Below are positions 39,501 through 54,500 of a stretch of 64,000 nucleotides of DNA, in pieces. The stretch is from Cloeon dipterum. Lineage: Eukaryota; Arthropoda; Insecta; Ephemeroptera; Baetidae. The stretch lies in NCBI RefSeq assembly GCF_949628265.1, contig NC_088790.1:558001-622000 (forward strand), in the 5' to 3' direction. A program made the translations under genes and the position numbers. How positions within the stretch are numbered: position 1 is the first letter of the stretch; every line of letters begins with the position of its first letter. The notes beneath the pieces are model-generated. The model was not told where the DNA came from. It was given only the letters and a program-made list of their open reading frames with translations, and ran no database searches.

Positions 39501-40762
39501 ATGGAATACCAAGAATGTTTGACCAAAACTATCTATTCCCGTGATTAGAACAGACCAATCTTTCGAATATTGATGGAATTCTAAGAATGATTGACAAAAA
39601 CTATCGATTCCCGTTATTAGTACCTACCAAACCTTCGAAGATTGATGGAATATTAAGAATGTTTGACCAAAACTATTGATTCCCGTGATTAGAACAGACC
39701 AAACTTTCGAATATTGATGGAATACCAAGAATGTTTGATCAAAACTATCGATTCGCTTTCTTAAAACAAAACAATCTTTCGAAGATTGATGAAATTCCAA
39801 GAATGTTTCACCAAAACTATCGATTTCCTTTTATAGGACCGAATAATCTTTCGAAGATTGATGGAATACCAAGAATGTTTTACCAAAACTATCGATTTCC
39901 GTTATTAGTACCGACCAAACCTTCGAAGATTGATGGAATTCCAAGATTGTTTGACCAAAACTATCGATTTCCTTTTATAGGACCGAATAATCTTTCGAAG
40001 ATTGATCGAATTCCAAAATTGTTTAACCAAAGTTATCGATTTCCTTTCTATCGACCGAATAATATTTCGAAGATTGATGGAATACCAAGAATGTTTGACC
40101 AAAACTATCGATTCCCGTGATTAGAACAGACCAATCTTTTGAATATTGATGGAATTCTACGAATGTTTGACAAAAACTATCGATTCCCGTTATTAGAACC
40201 GACCAATCTTTCGAAAATTAATGGAAGTCCAAGAATGTTTCACCAAAACTATCGATTTCCTTTTATAGGACCGAATAATCTTTCGAAGATTGATGGAATT
40301 CCAAGAATTTTTTACCAAAACTATCAATTTCCGTCATTAGAACCTACGAAACCTTCGAAGATTGATGGAATACCAAGGTTGTTTGACCAAAACTATCGAT
40401 TTCCTTTTATAGGACCGAATAATCTTTCGAAGATTGTTAGAATTCTGAGAATGTTAAACCAAAGTTATCGATTTCCTTTCAATTGACCGAATAATATTTC
40501 GAAGATTGATTGAATTCTAAGAATGTTTGATTTAAACTATCGATTTCCTTTTATAGGACCGAATAATATTTCGAAGATTGATGGAATACCAAGAATGTTT
40601 GACCAAAACTATCTATTCCCGTGATTAGAACAGACCAATCTTTCGAATATTGATGGAATTCTAAGAATGTTTGACAAAAATAATCGATTCCCGTTATTAG
40701 TACCTACCAAACCTTCGAAGATTGATGGAATATTAAGAATGTTTGACCAAAACTATTGATTC
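30541..40762. repeat. Tandem 5,111-bp higher-order repeat, two copies
   Basis: Landmarks in 30,541-35,651 recur 5,111 bases later. The GCTTTCTTAAAACAAAAC monomers at 31,452, 32,532, 33,540 and 34,620 recur at 36,563, 37,643, 38,651 and 39,731. A marker monomer with one base missing (GTTTAACAAAACTATC, near 30,664) recurs near 35,775. 5,111 is 71 monomers less one base, which agrees with that deletion. Confidence 0.85.
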
Positions 40763-42898
40763 CCGTGATTAGAACAGACCAAACTTTCGAATATTGATGG
40801 AATACCAAGAATGTTTGATCAAAACTATCGATTCGCTTTCTTAAAACAAAACAATCTTTCGAAGATTGATGAAATTCCAAGAATGTTTCACCAAAACTAT
40901 CGATTTCCTTTTATAGGACCGAATAATCTTTCGAAGATTGATGGAATTCCAAGAATGTTTTACCAAAACTATCAATTTCCGTTATTAGAACCGACGAAAC
41001 CTTCGAAGATTGATGGAATTCCAAGGTTGTTTGACCAAAACTATCGATTTCCTTTTATAGGACCGAATAATCTTTCGAAGATTGATCGAATTCCAAAATT
41101 GTTTAACCAAAGTTATCGATTTCCTTTCTATCGACCGAATAATCTTTCGAAGATTGATGGAATACCAAGAATGTTTGACCAAAACTATCGATTCCCGTGA
41201 TTAGAACAGACCAATCTTTCGAATATTGATGGAATTCTAAGAATGTTTGACAAAAACTATCGATTCCCGTTATTAGAACCAACCAAACTTTCGAAGATTG
41301 ATGGAATACCAAGAATGTTTGACCAAAACTATCGATTCCCGTGATTAGAACAGACCAATCTTTCGAATATTGATGGAATACCAAGAATGTTTGATCAAAA
41401 CAATCGATTTCCTTATATAGGACCAAATAATCTTTCGAAGATTGATGGAATTCCAAGAATGTTTTACCAAAACTATTAATTTCCGTTATTAGAACCGACG
41501 AAACCTTCGAAGATTGATGGAATACCAAGGTTTTTTGACCAAAACTATCGATTTCCTTTTATAGGACCGAATAATATTTCGAAGATTGATGGAATACCAA
41601 GAATGTTTGACCAAAACTATCTATTCCCGTGATTAGAACAGACCAATCTTTCGAATATTGATGGAATTCTAAGAATGTTTGACAAAAACTATCGATTCCC
41701 GTTATTAGTACCTACCAAACCTTCGAAGATTGATGAAATATTAAGAATGTTTGACCAAAACTATTGATTCCCGTGATTAGAACAGACCAAACTTTCGAAT
41801 ATTGATGGAATACCAAGAATGTTTGATCAAAACTATCGATTCGCTTTCTTAAAACAAAACAATCTTTCGAAGATTGATGAAATTCCAAGAATGTTTCACC
41901 AAAACTATCGATTTCCTTTTATAGGACCGAATAATCTTTCGAAGATTGATGGAATTCCAAGAATGTTTTACCAAAACTATCAATTTCCGTTATTAGAACC
42001 GACCAAACCTTCGAAGATTGATGGAATTCCAAGGTTGTTTGACCAAAACTATCGATTTCCTTTTATAGGACCGAATAATCTTTCGAAGATTGATCGAATT
42101 CCAAAATTGTTTAACCAAAGTTATCGATTTCCTTTCTATCGACCGAATAATATTTCGAAGATTGATTGAATACCAAGAATGTTTGACCAAAACTATCGAT
42201 TCCCGTGATTAGAACAGACCAATCTTTTGAATATTGATGGAATTCTAAGAATGTTTGACAAAAACTATCGATTCCCGTTATTAGAACCGACCAATCTTTC
42301 GAAAATTAATGGAATTCCAAGAATGTTTCACCAAAACTATCGATTTCCTTTTATAGGACCGAATAATCTTTCGAAGATTGATGGAATTCCAAGAATTTTT
42401 TACCAAAACTATCAATTTCCGTTATTAGAACCGACGAAACCTTCGAAGATTGATGGAATACCAAGGTTGTTTGACCAAAACTATCGATTTCCTTTTATAG
42501 GACCGAATAATCTTTCGAAGATTGTTAGAATTCTGAGAATGTTAAACCAAAGTTATCGATTTCCTTTCAATTGACCGAATAATATTTCGAAGATTGATTG
42601 AATTCTAAGAATGTTTGATCAAAACTATCGATTTCCTTTTATAGGACCGAATAATATTTCGAAGATTGATGGAATACCAAGAATGTTTGACCAAAACTAT
42701 CTATTCCCGTGATTAGAACAGACCAATCTTTCGAATATTGATGGAATTCTAAGAATGATTGACAAAAACTATCGATTCCCGTTATTAGTACCTACCAAAC
42801 CTTCGAAGATTGATGGAATATTAAGAATGTTTGACCAAAACTATTGATTCCCGTGATTAGAACAGACCAAACTTTCGAATATTGATGGAATACCAAGA
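31452..42898. repeat. Higher-order repeat family A, period 3,168 bp (44 monomers)
   Basis: The GCTTTCTTAAAACAAAAC monomer recurs at spacings 1,080, 1,008, 1,080 bp (15, 14, 15 monomers). Full 3,168-bp units start at 31,452, 36,563 and 39,731. A shorter 1,943-bp unit starts at 34,620. Related units with 1,008, 1,008 and 1,080 spacings return at 47,723-50,818. Confidence 0.85.
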
Positions 42899-43072
42899 AT
42901 GTTTGATCAAAACTATCGATTCGCTTTCTTAAAACAAAACAATCTTTCGAAGATTGATGAAATTCCAAGAATGTTTCACCAAAACTATCGATTTCCTTTT
43001 ATAGGACCGAATAATCTTTCGAAGATTGATGGAATTCCAAGAATGTTTTACCAAAACTATCAATTTCCGTTA

Positions 43073-43658
43073 TTAGAACCGACGAAACCTTCGAAGATTG
43101 ATGGAATTCCAAGGTTGTTTGACCAAAACTATCGATTTCCTTTTATAGGACCGAATAATCTTTCGAAGATTGATCGAATTCCAAAATTGTTTAACCAAAG
43201 TTATCGATTTCCTTTCTATCGACCGAATAATCTTTCGAAGATTGATGGAATACCAAGAATGTTTGACCAAAACCATCAATTTCCGTTATTAGAACCGACC
43301 AAACCTTCGAAGATTGATGGAATACCAAGGTTGTTTGACCAAAACTATCGATTTCCTTTTATAGGACCGAATAATCTTTCGAAGATTGATCGAATTCCAA
43401 AATTGTTTAACCAAAGTTATCGATTTCCTTTCTATCGACCGAATAATCTTTCGAAGATTGATGGAATACCAAGAATGTTTGACCAAAACCATCAATTTCC
43501 GTTATTAGAACCGACCAAACCTTCGAAGATTGATGGAATACCAAGGTTGTTTGACCAAAACTATCGATTTCCTTTTATAGGACCGAATAATCTTTCGAAG
43601 ATTGATCGAATTCCGAAAATGTTTAACCAAAGTTATCGATTTCCTTTCAATTGACCGA
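43073..43658. repeat. Local trimer expansion, 216-bp period
   Basis: A three-monomer block is repeated in tandem here and again at 50,993-51,578. Its frame stays open for 251 codons (42,899-43,654 and 50,819-51,574), which makes the longest ORFs of the array. The doubling is best explained by unequal exchange. Confidence 0.75.
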
Positions 43659-46600
43659 ATAATATTTCGAAGAATGATAGAATTCTAAGAATGTTTGACC
43701 AAAACTATCGATTCCCGTTATTAGTACCTACCAAACCTTCGAAGATTGATGGAATATTAAGAATGTTTGACCAAAACTATTGATTCCCGTGATTAGAACA
43801 GACCAATCTTTCGAATATTGATGGAATACCAAGAATGTTTGATCAAAACTATCGATTTCCTTTTATAGGACCAAATAATCTTTCGAAGATTGAACGAATA
43901 CCAAGAGTTACAGATCAGAAATATCGATTCGCTTTCTTAAAACAAAACAATCTTCCGAAGATTGATGAAATTCCAAGAATGTTTCACCAAAACTATCGAT
44001 TTCCTTTTATAGGAACGGATAATCTTTCGAAGATTGATCGAATTCCGAAATTGTTTAACCAAATTTATCGATTTCCTTTCAATCGACCGAATAATATTTC
44101 GAATATTGATGGAATTCTAAGAATGTTTGACAAAAACTATCGATTCCCGTTATTAGAACCGACCAATCTTTCGAAAATTAATGGAAGTCCAAGAATGTTT
44201 GACAAAAACTATCGATTTCCTTTTATAGGACCGAATAATCTTTCGAAGATTGATGGAATTCCAAGAATTTTTTACCAAAACTATCGATTCCCGTTATTAG
44301 AACAGACCAAACCTTCGATGATTGATGAAATACCAAGAATGTTTGACCAAAACTATCGATTTCCTTTTATAGGACCGAATAATCTTTCGAAGATTGTTAG
44401 AATTCTGAGGATGTTAAACCAAAGTTATCGATTTCCTTTCAATTGACCGAATAATCTTTCGAAGATTGATAGATTTCTAAGAATGTTTGACCAAAACTAT
44501 CGATTCCCGTTATTAGTACCTACCAAACCTTCGAAGATTGATGGAATATTAAGAATGTTTGACTAAAACTATTGATTTCCGTGATTAGAACAGACCAATC
44601 TTTCGAATATTGATGGAATACCAAGAATGTTTGACCAAAACTATCGATTCCCGTGATTAGAACAGACCAATCTTTTGAATATTAATGGAATTCTAAGAAT
44701 GTTTGACAAAAACTATCGATTCCCGTTATTAGAACCGACCAATCTTTCGAAAATTAATGGAAGTCCAAGAATGTTTCACCAAAACTATCGTTTTCCTTTT
44801 ATAGGACCGAATAATCTTTCGAAGATTGATGGAATTCCAAGAATTTTTTACCAAAACTATCAATTTCCGTTATTAGAACCGACGAAACCTTCGAAGATTG
44901 ATGGAATACCAAGGTTGTTTGACCAAAACTATCGATTTCCTTTTATAGGACCGAATAATCTTTCAAAGATTGTTAGAATTCTGAGGATGTTAAACCAAAG
45001 TTATCGATTTCCTTTCAATTGACCGAATAATCTTTCGAAGATTGATTGAATTCTAAGAATGTTTGACCAAAACTATCGATTACCGTTTTTCGAACCGAAT
45101 AAACCTTCGAAGATTGATGGAATACCAAGAATTTTTGACCAAAACTATCGATTCCCTTTTATAGGACCGAATAATCTTTCGAAGATTGATCGAATTCCCA
45201 AATTGTTTAACCAAAGTTATCGATTTCCTTTCAATCGACCGAATAATATTTCGAAGATTGATAGAATTCTAAGAATAATTGACCAAAACTTTTTATACCC
45301 GTTATTAGAACCGACCAAACCTTCGAAGATTGATGGAATACCAAGAATGTTTGACCAAAACCATCAATTTCCGTTATTAGAACCGACCAAACCTTCGAAG
45401 ATTGATGGAATACCAAGGTTGTTTGACCAAAACTATCGATTTCCTTTTATAGGACCGAATAATCTTTCGAAGATTGATCGAATTCCGAAAATGTTTAACC
45501 AAAGTTATCGATTTCCTTTCAATTGACCGAATAATATTTCGAAGAATGATAGAATTCTAAGAATGTTTGACCAAAACTATCGATTCCCGTTATTAGTACC
45601 TACCAAACCTTCGAAGATTGATGGAATATTAAGAATGTTTGACCAAAACTATTGATTCCCGTGATTAGAACAGACCAATCTTTCGAATATTGATGAAATA
45701 CCAAAAATGTTTGATCAAAACTATCGATTTCCTTTTATAGGACCAAATAATCTTTCGAAGATTGAACGAATACCAAGAGTTACAGATCAGAAATATCGAT
45801 TCGCTTTCTTAAAACAAAACAATCTTTCGAAGATTGATGAAATTCCAAGAATGTTTCACCAAAACTATTGATTTCCTTTTATAGGAACGGATAATCTTTC
45901 GAAGATTGATCGAATTCCGAAATTGTTTAACCAAATTTATCGATTTCCTTTCAATCGACCGAATAATATTTCGAATATTGATGGAATTCTAAGAATGTTT
46001 GACAAAAACTATCGATTCCCGTTATTAGAACCGACCAATCTTTCGAAAATTAATGGAAGTCCAAGAATGTTTGACAAAAACTATCGATTTCCTTTTATAG
46101 GACCGAATAATCTTTCGAAGATTGATGGAATTCCAAGAATTTTTTACCAAAACTATCGATTCCCGTTATTAGAACAGACCAAACCTTCGATGATTGATGA
46201 AATACCAAGAATGTTTGATCAAAATTATCAATTCCCGTGATTAGAACAGACAATTCTTTCGAAAATTGATGGAATACCAAGGTTGTTTGACCAAAACTAT
46301 CGATTTCCTTTTATAGGACCGAATAATCTTTCGAAGATTGTTAGAATTCTGAGGATGTTAAACCAAAGTTATCGATTTCCTTTCAATTGACCGAATAATC
46401 TTTCGAAGATTGATAGATTTCTAAGAATGTTTGACCAAAACTATCGATTCCCGTTATTAGTACCTACCAAACCTTCGAAGATTGATGGAATATTAAGAAT
46501 GTTTGACCAAAACTATTGATTTCCGTGATTAGAACAGACCAATCTTTCGAATATTGATGGAATACCAAGAATGTTTGACCAAAACTATCGATTCCCGTGA

Positions 46601-47722
46601 TTAGAACAGACCAATCTTTTGAATATTAATGGAATTCTAAGAATGTTTGACAAAAACTATCGATTCCCGTTATTAGAACCGACCAATCTTTCGAAAATTA
46701 ATGGAAGTCCAAGAATGTTTCACCAAAACTATCGATTTCCTTTTATAGGACCGAATAATCTTTCGAAGATTGATGGAATTCCAAGAATTTTTTACCAAAA
46801 CTATCAATTTCCGTTATTAGAACCGACGAAACCTTCGAAGATTGATGGAATACCAAGGTTGTTTGACCAAAACTATCGATTTCCTTTTATAGGACCGAAT
46901 AATCTTTCAAAGATTGTTAGAATTCTGAGGATGTTAAACCAAAGTTATCGATTTCCTTTCAATTGACCGAATAATCTTTCGAAGATTGATAGAATTCCGA
47001 AAATGTTTAACCAAAGTTATCGATTTCCTTTCAATTGACCGAATAATATTTCGAAGATTGATTGAATTCTAAGAATGTTTGACCAAAACTATCGATTACC
47101 GTTTTTCGAACCGAATAAACCTTCGAAGATTGATGGAATACCAAGAATTTTTGACCAAAACTATCGATTCCCTTTTATAGGACCGAATAATCTTTCGAAG
47201 ATTGATCGAATTCCCAAATTGTTTAACCAAAGTTATCGATTTCCTTTCAATCGACCGAATAATATTTCGAAGATTGATAGAATTCTAAGAATAATTGACC
47301 AAAACTTTTTATACCCGTTATTAGAACCGACCAAACCTTCGAAGATTGATGGAATACCAAGAATGTTTGACCAAAACTATCAATTTCCGTTATTAGAACC
47401 GACCAAACCTTCGAAGATTGATGGAATACCAAGGTTGTTTGACCAAAACTATCGATTTCCTTTTATAGGACCGAATAATCTTTCGAAGATTGATCGAATT
47501 CCGAAAATGTTTAACCAAAGTTATCGATTTCCTTTCAATTGACCGAATAATATTTCGAAGATTGATAGATTTCTAAGAATGTTTGACCAAAACTATCGAT
47601 TCCCGTTATTAGTACCTACCAAACCTTCGAAGATTGATGGAATATTAAGAATGTTTGACCAAAACTATTGATTCCCGTGATTAGAACAGACCAAACTTTC
47701 GAATATTGATGGAATACCAAGA

Positions 47723-50700
47723 ATGTTTCATCAAAACTATCGATTCGCTTTCTTAAAACAAAACAATCTTTCGAAGATTGATGAAATTCCAAGAATGTTT
47801 CACCAAAACTATCGATTTCCTTTTATAGGACCGAATAATCTTTCGAAGATTGATGGAATTCCAAGAATGTTTTACCAAAACTATCAATTTCCGTTATTAG
47901 AACCGACCAAACCTTCGAAGATTGATGGAATTCCAAGGTTGTTTGACCAAAACTATCGATTTCCTTTTATAGGACCGAATAATCTTTCGAAGATTGATCG
48001 AATTCCAAAATTGTTTAACCAAAGTTATCGATTTCCTTTCTATCGACCGAATAATATTTCGAAGATTGATGGAATACCAAGAATGTTTGACCAAAACTAT
48101 CGATTCCCGTGATTAGAACAGACCAATCTTTTGAATATTGATGGAATTCTACGAATGTTTGACAAAAACTATCGATTCCCGTTATTAGAACCGACCAATC
48201 TTTCGAAAATTAATGGAATTCCAAGAATGTTTCACCAAAACTATCGATTTCCTTTTATAGGACCGAATAATCTTTCGAAGATTGATGGAATTCCAAGAAC
48301 TTTTTACCAAAACTATCAATTTCCGTCATTAGAACCTACGAAACCTTCGAAGATTGATGGAATACCAAGGTTGTTTGACCAAAACTATCGATTTCCTTTT
48401 ATAGGACCGAATAATCTTTCGAAGATTGTTAGAATTCTGAGAATGTTAAACCAAAGTTATCGATTTCCTTTCAATTGACCGAATAATATTTCGAAGATTG
48501 ATTGAATTCTAAGAATGTTTGATTTAAACTATCGATTTCCTTTTATAGGACCGAATAATATTTCGAAGATTGATGGAATACCAAGAATGTTTGACCAAAA
48601 CTATCTATTCCCGTGATTAGAACAGACCAATCTTTCGAAGATTGATGGAATATTAAGAATGTTTGACCAAAACTATTGATTCCCGTGATTAGAACAGACC
48701 AAACTTTCGAATATTGATGGAATACCAAGAATGTTTGATCAAAACTATCGATTCGCTTTCTTAAAACAAAACAATCTTTCGAAGATTGATGAAATTCCAA
48801 GAATGTTTCACCAAAACTATCGATTTCCTTTTATAGGACCGAATAATCTTTCGAAGATTGATGGAATTCCAAGAATGTTTTACCAAAACTATCAATTTCC
48901 GTTATTAGAACCGACGAAACCTTCGAAGATTGATGGAATTCCAAGGTTGTTTGACCAAAACTATCGATTTCCTTTTATAGGACCGAATAATCTTTCGAAG
49001 ATTGATCGAATTCCAAAATTGTTTAACCAAAGTTATCGATTTCCTTTCTATCGACCGAATAATCTTTCGAAGATTGATGGAATACCAAGAATGTTTGACC
49101 AAAACTATCGATTCCCGTGATTAGAACAGACCAATCTTTCGAATATTGATGGAATTCTAAGAATGTTTGACAAAAACTATCGATTCCCGTTATTAGAACC
49201 AACCAAACTTTCGAAGATTGATGGAATACCAAGAATGTTTGACCAAAACTATCGATTCCCGTGATTAGAACAGACCAATCTTTCGAATATTGATGGAATA
49301 CCAAGAATGTTTGATCAAAACAATCGATTTCCTTATATAGGACCAAATAATCTTTCGAAGATTGATGGAATTCAAAGAATGTTTTACCAAAACTATTAAT
49401 TTCCGTTATTAGAACCGACGAAACCTTCGAAGATTGATGGAATACCAAGGTTTTTTGACCAAAACTATCGATTTCCTTTTATAGGACCGAATAATATTTC
49501 GAAGATTGATGGAATACCAAGAATGTTTGACCAAAACTATCTATTCCCGTGATTAGAACAGACCAATCTTTCGAATATTGATGGAATTCTAAGAATGTTT
49601 GACAAAAACTATCGATTCCCGTTATTAGTACCTACCAAACCTTCGAAGATTGATGAAATATTAAGAATGTTTGACCAAAACTATTGATTCCCGTGATTAG
49701 AACAGACCAAACTTTCGAATATTGATGGAATACCAAGAATGTTTGATCAAAACTATCGATTCGCTTTCTTAAAACAAAACAATCTTTCGAAGATTGATGA
49801 AATTCCAAGAATGTTTCACCAAAACTATCGATTTCCTTTTATAGGACCGAATAATCTTTCGAAGATTGATGGAATTCCAAGAATGTTTTACCAAAACTAT
49901 CAATTTCCGTTATTAGAACCGACCAAACCTTCGAAGATTGATGGAATTCCAAGGTTGTTTGACCAAAACTATCGATTTCCTTTTATAGGACCGAATAATC
50001 TTTCGAAGATTGATAGAATTCCAAAAATGTTTAACCAAAGTTATCGATTTCCTTTCTATCGACCGAATAATATTTCGAAGATTGATTGAATACCAAGAAT
50101 GTTTGACCAAAACTATCGATTCCCGTGATTAGAACAGACCAATCTTTTGAATATTGATGGAATTCTAAGAATGTTTGACAAAAACTATCGATTCCCGTTA
50201 TTAGAACCGACCAATCTTTCGAAAATTAATGGAAGTCCAAGAATGTTTCACCAAAACTATCGATTTCCTTTTATAGGACCGAATAATCTTTCGAAGATTG
50301 ATGGAATACCAAGAATGTTTTACCAAAACTATCAATTTCCGTTATTAGAACCGACGAAACCTTCGAAGATTGATGGAATACCAAGGTTGTTTGACCAAAA
50401 CTATCGATTTCCTTTTATAGGACCGAATAATCTTTCGAAGATTGTTAGAATTCTGAGAATGTTAAACCAAAGTTATCGATTTCCTTTCAATTGACCGAAT
50501 AATATTTCGAAGATTGATTGAATTCTAAGAATGTTTGATCAAAACTATCGATTTCCTTTTATAGGACCGAATAATATTTCGAAGATTGATGGAATACCAA
50601 GAATGTTTGACCAAAACTATCTATTCCCGTGATTAGAACAGACCAATCTTTCGAATATTGATGGAATTCTAAGAATGATTGACAAAAACTATCGATTCCC

Positions 50701-50818
50701 GTTATTAGTACCTACCAAACCTTCGAAGATTGATGGAATATTAAGAATGTTTGACCAAAACTATTGATTCCCGTGATTAGAACAGACCAAACTTTCGAAT
50801 ATTGATGGAATACCAAGA
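47723..50818. repeat. Family A higher-order repeat, displaced copy
   Basis: Landmark monomers at 47,723, 48,731, 49,739 and 50,819 have the composition of family A but lie between family B blocks. This shows that the array is a mosaic and not two simple domains. Confidence 0.75.
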
Positions 50819-51578
50819 ATGTTTGATCAAAACTATCGATTCGCTTTCTTAAAACAAAACAATCTTTCGAAGATTGATGAAATTCCAAGAATGTTTCACC
50901 AAAACTATCGATTTCCTTTTATAGGACCGAATAATCTTTCGAAGATTGATGGAATTCCAAGAATGTTTTACCAAAACTATCAATTTCCGTTATTAGAACC
51001 GACGAAACCTTCGAAGATTGATGGAATTCCAAGGATGTTTGACCAAAACTATCGATTTCCTTTTATAGGACCGAATAATCTTTCGAAGATTGATCGAATT
51101 CCAAAATTGTTTAACCAAAGTTATCGATTTCCTTTCTATCGACCGAATAATCTTTCGAAGATTGATGGAATACCAAGAATGTTTGACCAAAACCATCAAT
51201 TTCCGTTATTAGAACCGACCAAACCTTCGAAGATTGATGGAATACCAAGGTTGTTTGACCAAAACTATCGATTTCCTTTTATAGGACCGAATAATCTTTC
51301 GAAGATTGATCGAATTCCAAAATTGTTTAACCAAAGTTATCGATTTCCTTTCTATCGACCGAATAATATTTCGAAGATTGATGGAATACCAAGAATGTTT
51401 GACCAAAACCATCAATTTCCGTTATTAGAACCGACCAAACCTTCGAAGATTGATGGAATACCAAGGTTGTTTGACCAAAACTATCGATTTCCTTTTATAG
51501 GACCGAATAATCTTTCGAAGATTGATCGAATTCCGAAAATGTTTAACCAAAGTTATCGATTTCCTTTCAATTGACCGA

Positions 51579-54500
51579 ATAATATTTCGAAGAATGATAG
51601 AATTCTAAGAATGTTTGACCAAAACTATCGATTCCCGTTATTAGTACCTACCAAACCTTCGAAGATTGATGGAATATTAAGAATGTTTGACCAAAACTAT
51701 TGATTCCCGTGATTAGAACAGACCAATCTTTCGAATATTGATGGAATACCAAGAATGTTTGACCAAAACTATCGATTTCCTTTTATAGGACCGAATAATC
51801 TTTCGAAGATTGAACGAATACCAAGAGTTACAGATCAGAAATATCGATTCGCTTTCTGAAAACAAAACAATATTTCGAAGATTGATGAAATTCCAAGAAT
51901 GTTTCACCAAAACTATCGATTTCCTTTTATAGGAACGGATAATCTTTCGAAGATTGATCGAATTCCGAAATTGTTTAACCAAATTTATCGATTTCCTTTC
52001 AATCGACCGAATAATATTTCGAATATTGATGGAATTCTAAGAATGTTTGACAAAAACTATCGATTCCCGTTATTAGAACCGACCAATCTTTCGAAAATTA
52101 ATGGAAGTCCAAGAATGTTTGACAAAAACTATCGATTTCCTTTTATAGGACCGAATAATCTTTCGAAGATTGATGGAATTCCAAGAATTTTTTACCAAAA
52201 CAATCGATTCCCGTTATTAGAACAGACCAAACCTTCGATGATTGATGAAATACCAAGAATGTTTGATCAAAATTATCAATTCCCGTGATTAGAACAGACA
52301 ATTCTTTCGAAAATTGATGGAATACCAAGGTTGTTTGACCAAAACTATCGATTTCCTTTTATAGGACCGAATAATCTTTCGAAGATTGTTAGAATTCTGA
52401 GGATGTTAAACCAAAGTTATCGATTTCCTTTCAATTGACCGAATAATCTTTCGAAGATTGATAGATTTCTAAGAATGTTTGACCAAAACTATCGATTCCC
52501 GTTATTAGTACCTACCAAACCTTCGAAGATTGATGGAATACCAAGGTTGTTTGACCAAAACTATCGATTTCCTTTTATAGGACCGAATAATCTTTCGAAG
52601 ATTGATCGAATTCCGAAAATGTTTAACCAAAGTTATCGATTTCCTTTCAATTGACCGAATAATATTTCGAAGAATGATAGAATTCTAAGAATGTTTGACC
52701 AAAACTATCGATTCCCGTTATTAGTACCTACCAAACCTTCGAAGATTGATGGAATATTAAGAATGTTTGACCAAAACTATTGATTCCCGTGATTAGAACA
52801 GACCAATCTTTCGAATATTGATGGAATACCAAGAATGTTTGATCAAAACTATCGATTTCCTTTTATAGGACCAAATAATCTTTCGAAGATTGAACGAATA
52901 CCAAGAGTTACAGATCAGAAATATCGATTCGCTTTCTTAAAACAAAACAATCTTTCGAAGATTGATGAAATTCCAAGAATGTTTCACCAAAACTATCGAT
53001 TTCCTTTTATAGGAACGGATAATCTTTCGAAGATTGATCGAATTCCGAAATTGTTTAACCAAATTTATCGATTTCCTTTCAATCGACCGAATAATATTTC
53101 GAATATTGATGGAATTCTAAGAATGTTTGACAAAAACTATCGATTCCCGTTATTAGAACCGACCAATCTTTCGAAAATTAATGGAAGTCCAAGAATGTTT
53201 GACAAAAACTATCGATTTCCTTTTATAGGACCGAATAATCTTTCGAAGATTGATGGAATTCCAAGAATTTTTTACCAAAACAATCGATTCCCGTTATTAG
53301 AACAGACCAAACCTTCGATGATTGATGAAATACCAAGAATGTTTGATCAAAATTATCAATTCCCGTGATTAGAACAGACAATTCTTTCGAAAATTGATGG
53401 AATACCAAGGTTGTTTGACCAAAACTATCGATTTCCTTTTATAGGACCGAATAATCTTTCGAAGATTGTTAGAATTCTGAGGATGTTAAACCAAAGTTAT
53501 CGATTTCCTTTCAATTGACCGAATAATCTTTCGAAGATTGATAGATTTCTAAGAATGTTTGACCAAAACTATCGATTCCCGTTATTAGTACCTACCAAAC
53601 CTTCGAAGATTGATGGAATATTAAGAATGTTTGACTAAAACTATTGATTTCCGTGATTAGAACAGACCAATCTTTCGAATATTGATGGAATACCAAGAAT
53701 GTTTGACCAAAACTATCGATTCCCATGATTAGAACAGACCAATCTTTTGAATATTAATGGAATTCTAAGAATGTTTGACAAAAACTATCGATTCCCGTTA
53801 TTAGAACCGACCAATCTTTCGAAAATTAATGGAAGTCCAAGAATGTTTCACCAAAACTATCGTTTTCCTTTTATAGGACCGAATAATCTTTCGAAGATTG
53901 ATGGAATTCCAAGAATTTTTTACCAAAACTATCAATTTCCGTTATTAGAACCGACGAAACCTTCGAAGATTGATGGAATACCAAGGTTGTTTGACCAAAA
54001 CTATCGATTTCCTTTTATAGGACCGAATAATCTTTCAAAGATTGTTAGAATTCTGAGGATGTTAAACCAAAGTTATCGATTTCCTTTCAATTGACCGAAT
54101 AATCTTTCGAAGATTGATTGAATTCTAAGAATGTTTGACCAAAACTATCGATTACCGTTTTTCGAACCGAATAAACCTTCGAAGATTGATGGAATACCAA
54201 GAATTTTTGACCAAAACTATCGATTCCCTTTTATAGGACCGAATAATCTTTCGAAGATTGATCGAATTCCCAAATTGTTTAACCAAAGTTATCGATTTCC
54301 TTTCAATCGACCGAATAATATTTCGAAGATTGATAGAATTCTAAGAATAATTGACCAAAACTTTTTATACCCGTTATTAGAACCGACCAAACCTTCGAAG
54401 ATTGATGGAATACCAAGAATGTTTGACCAAAACCATCAATTTCCGTTATTAGAACCGACCAAACCTTCGAAGATTGATGGAATACCAAGGTTGTTTGACC

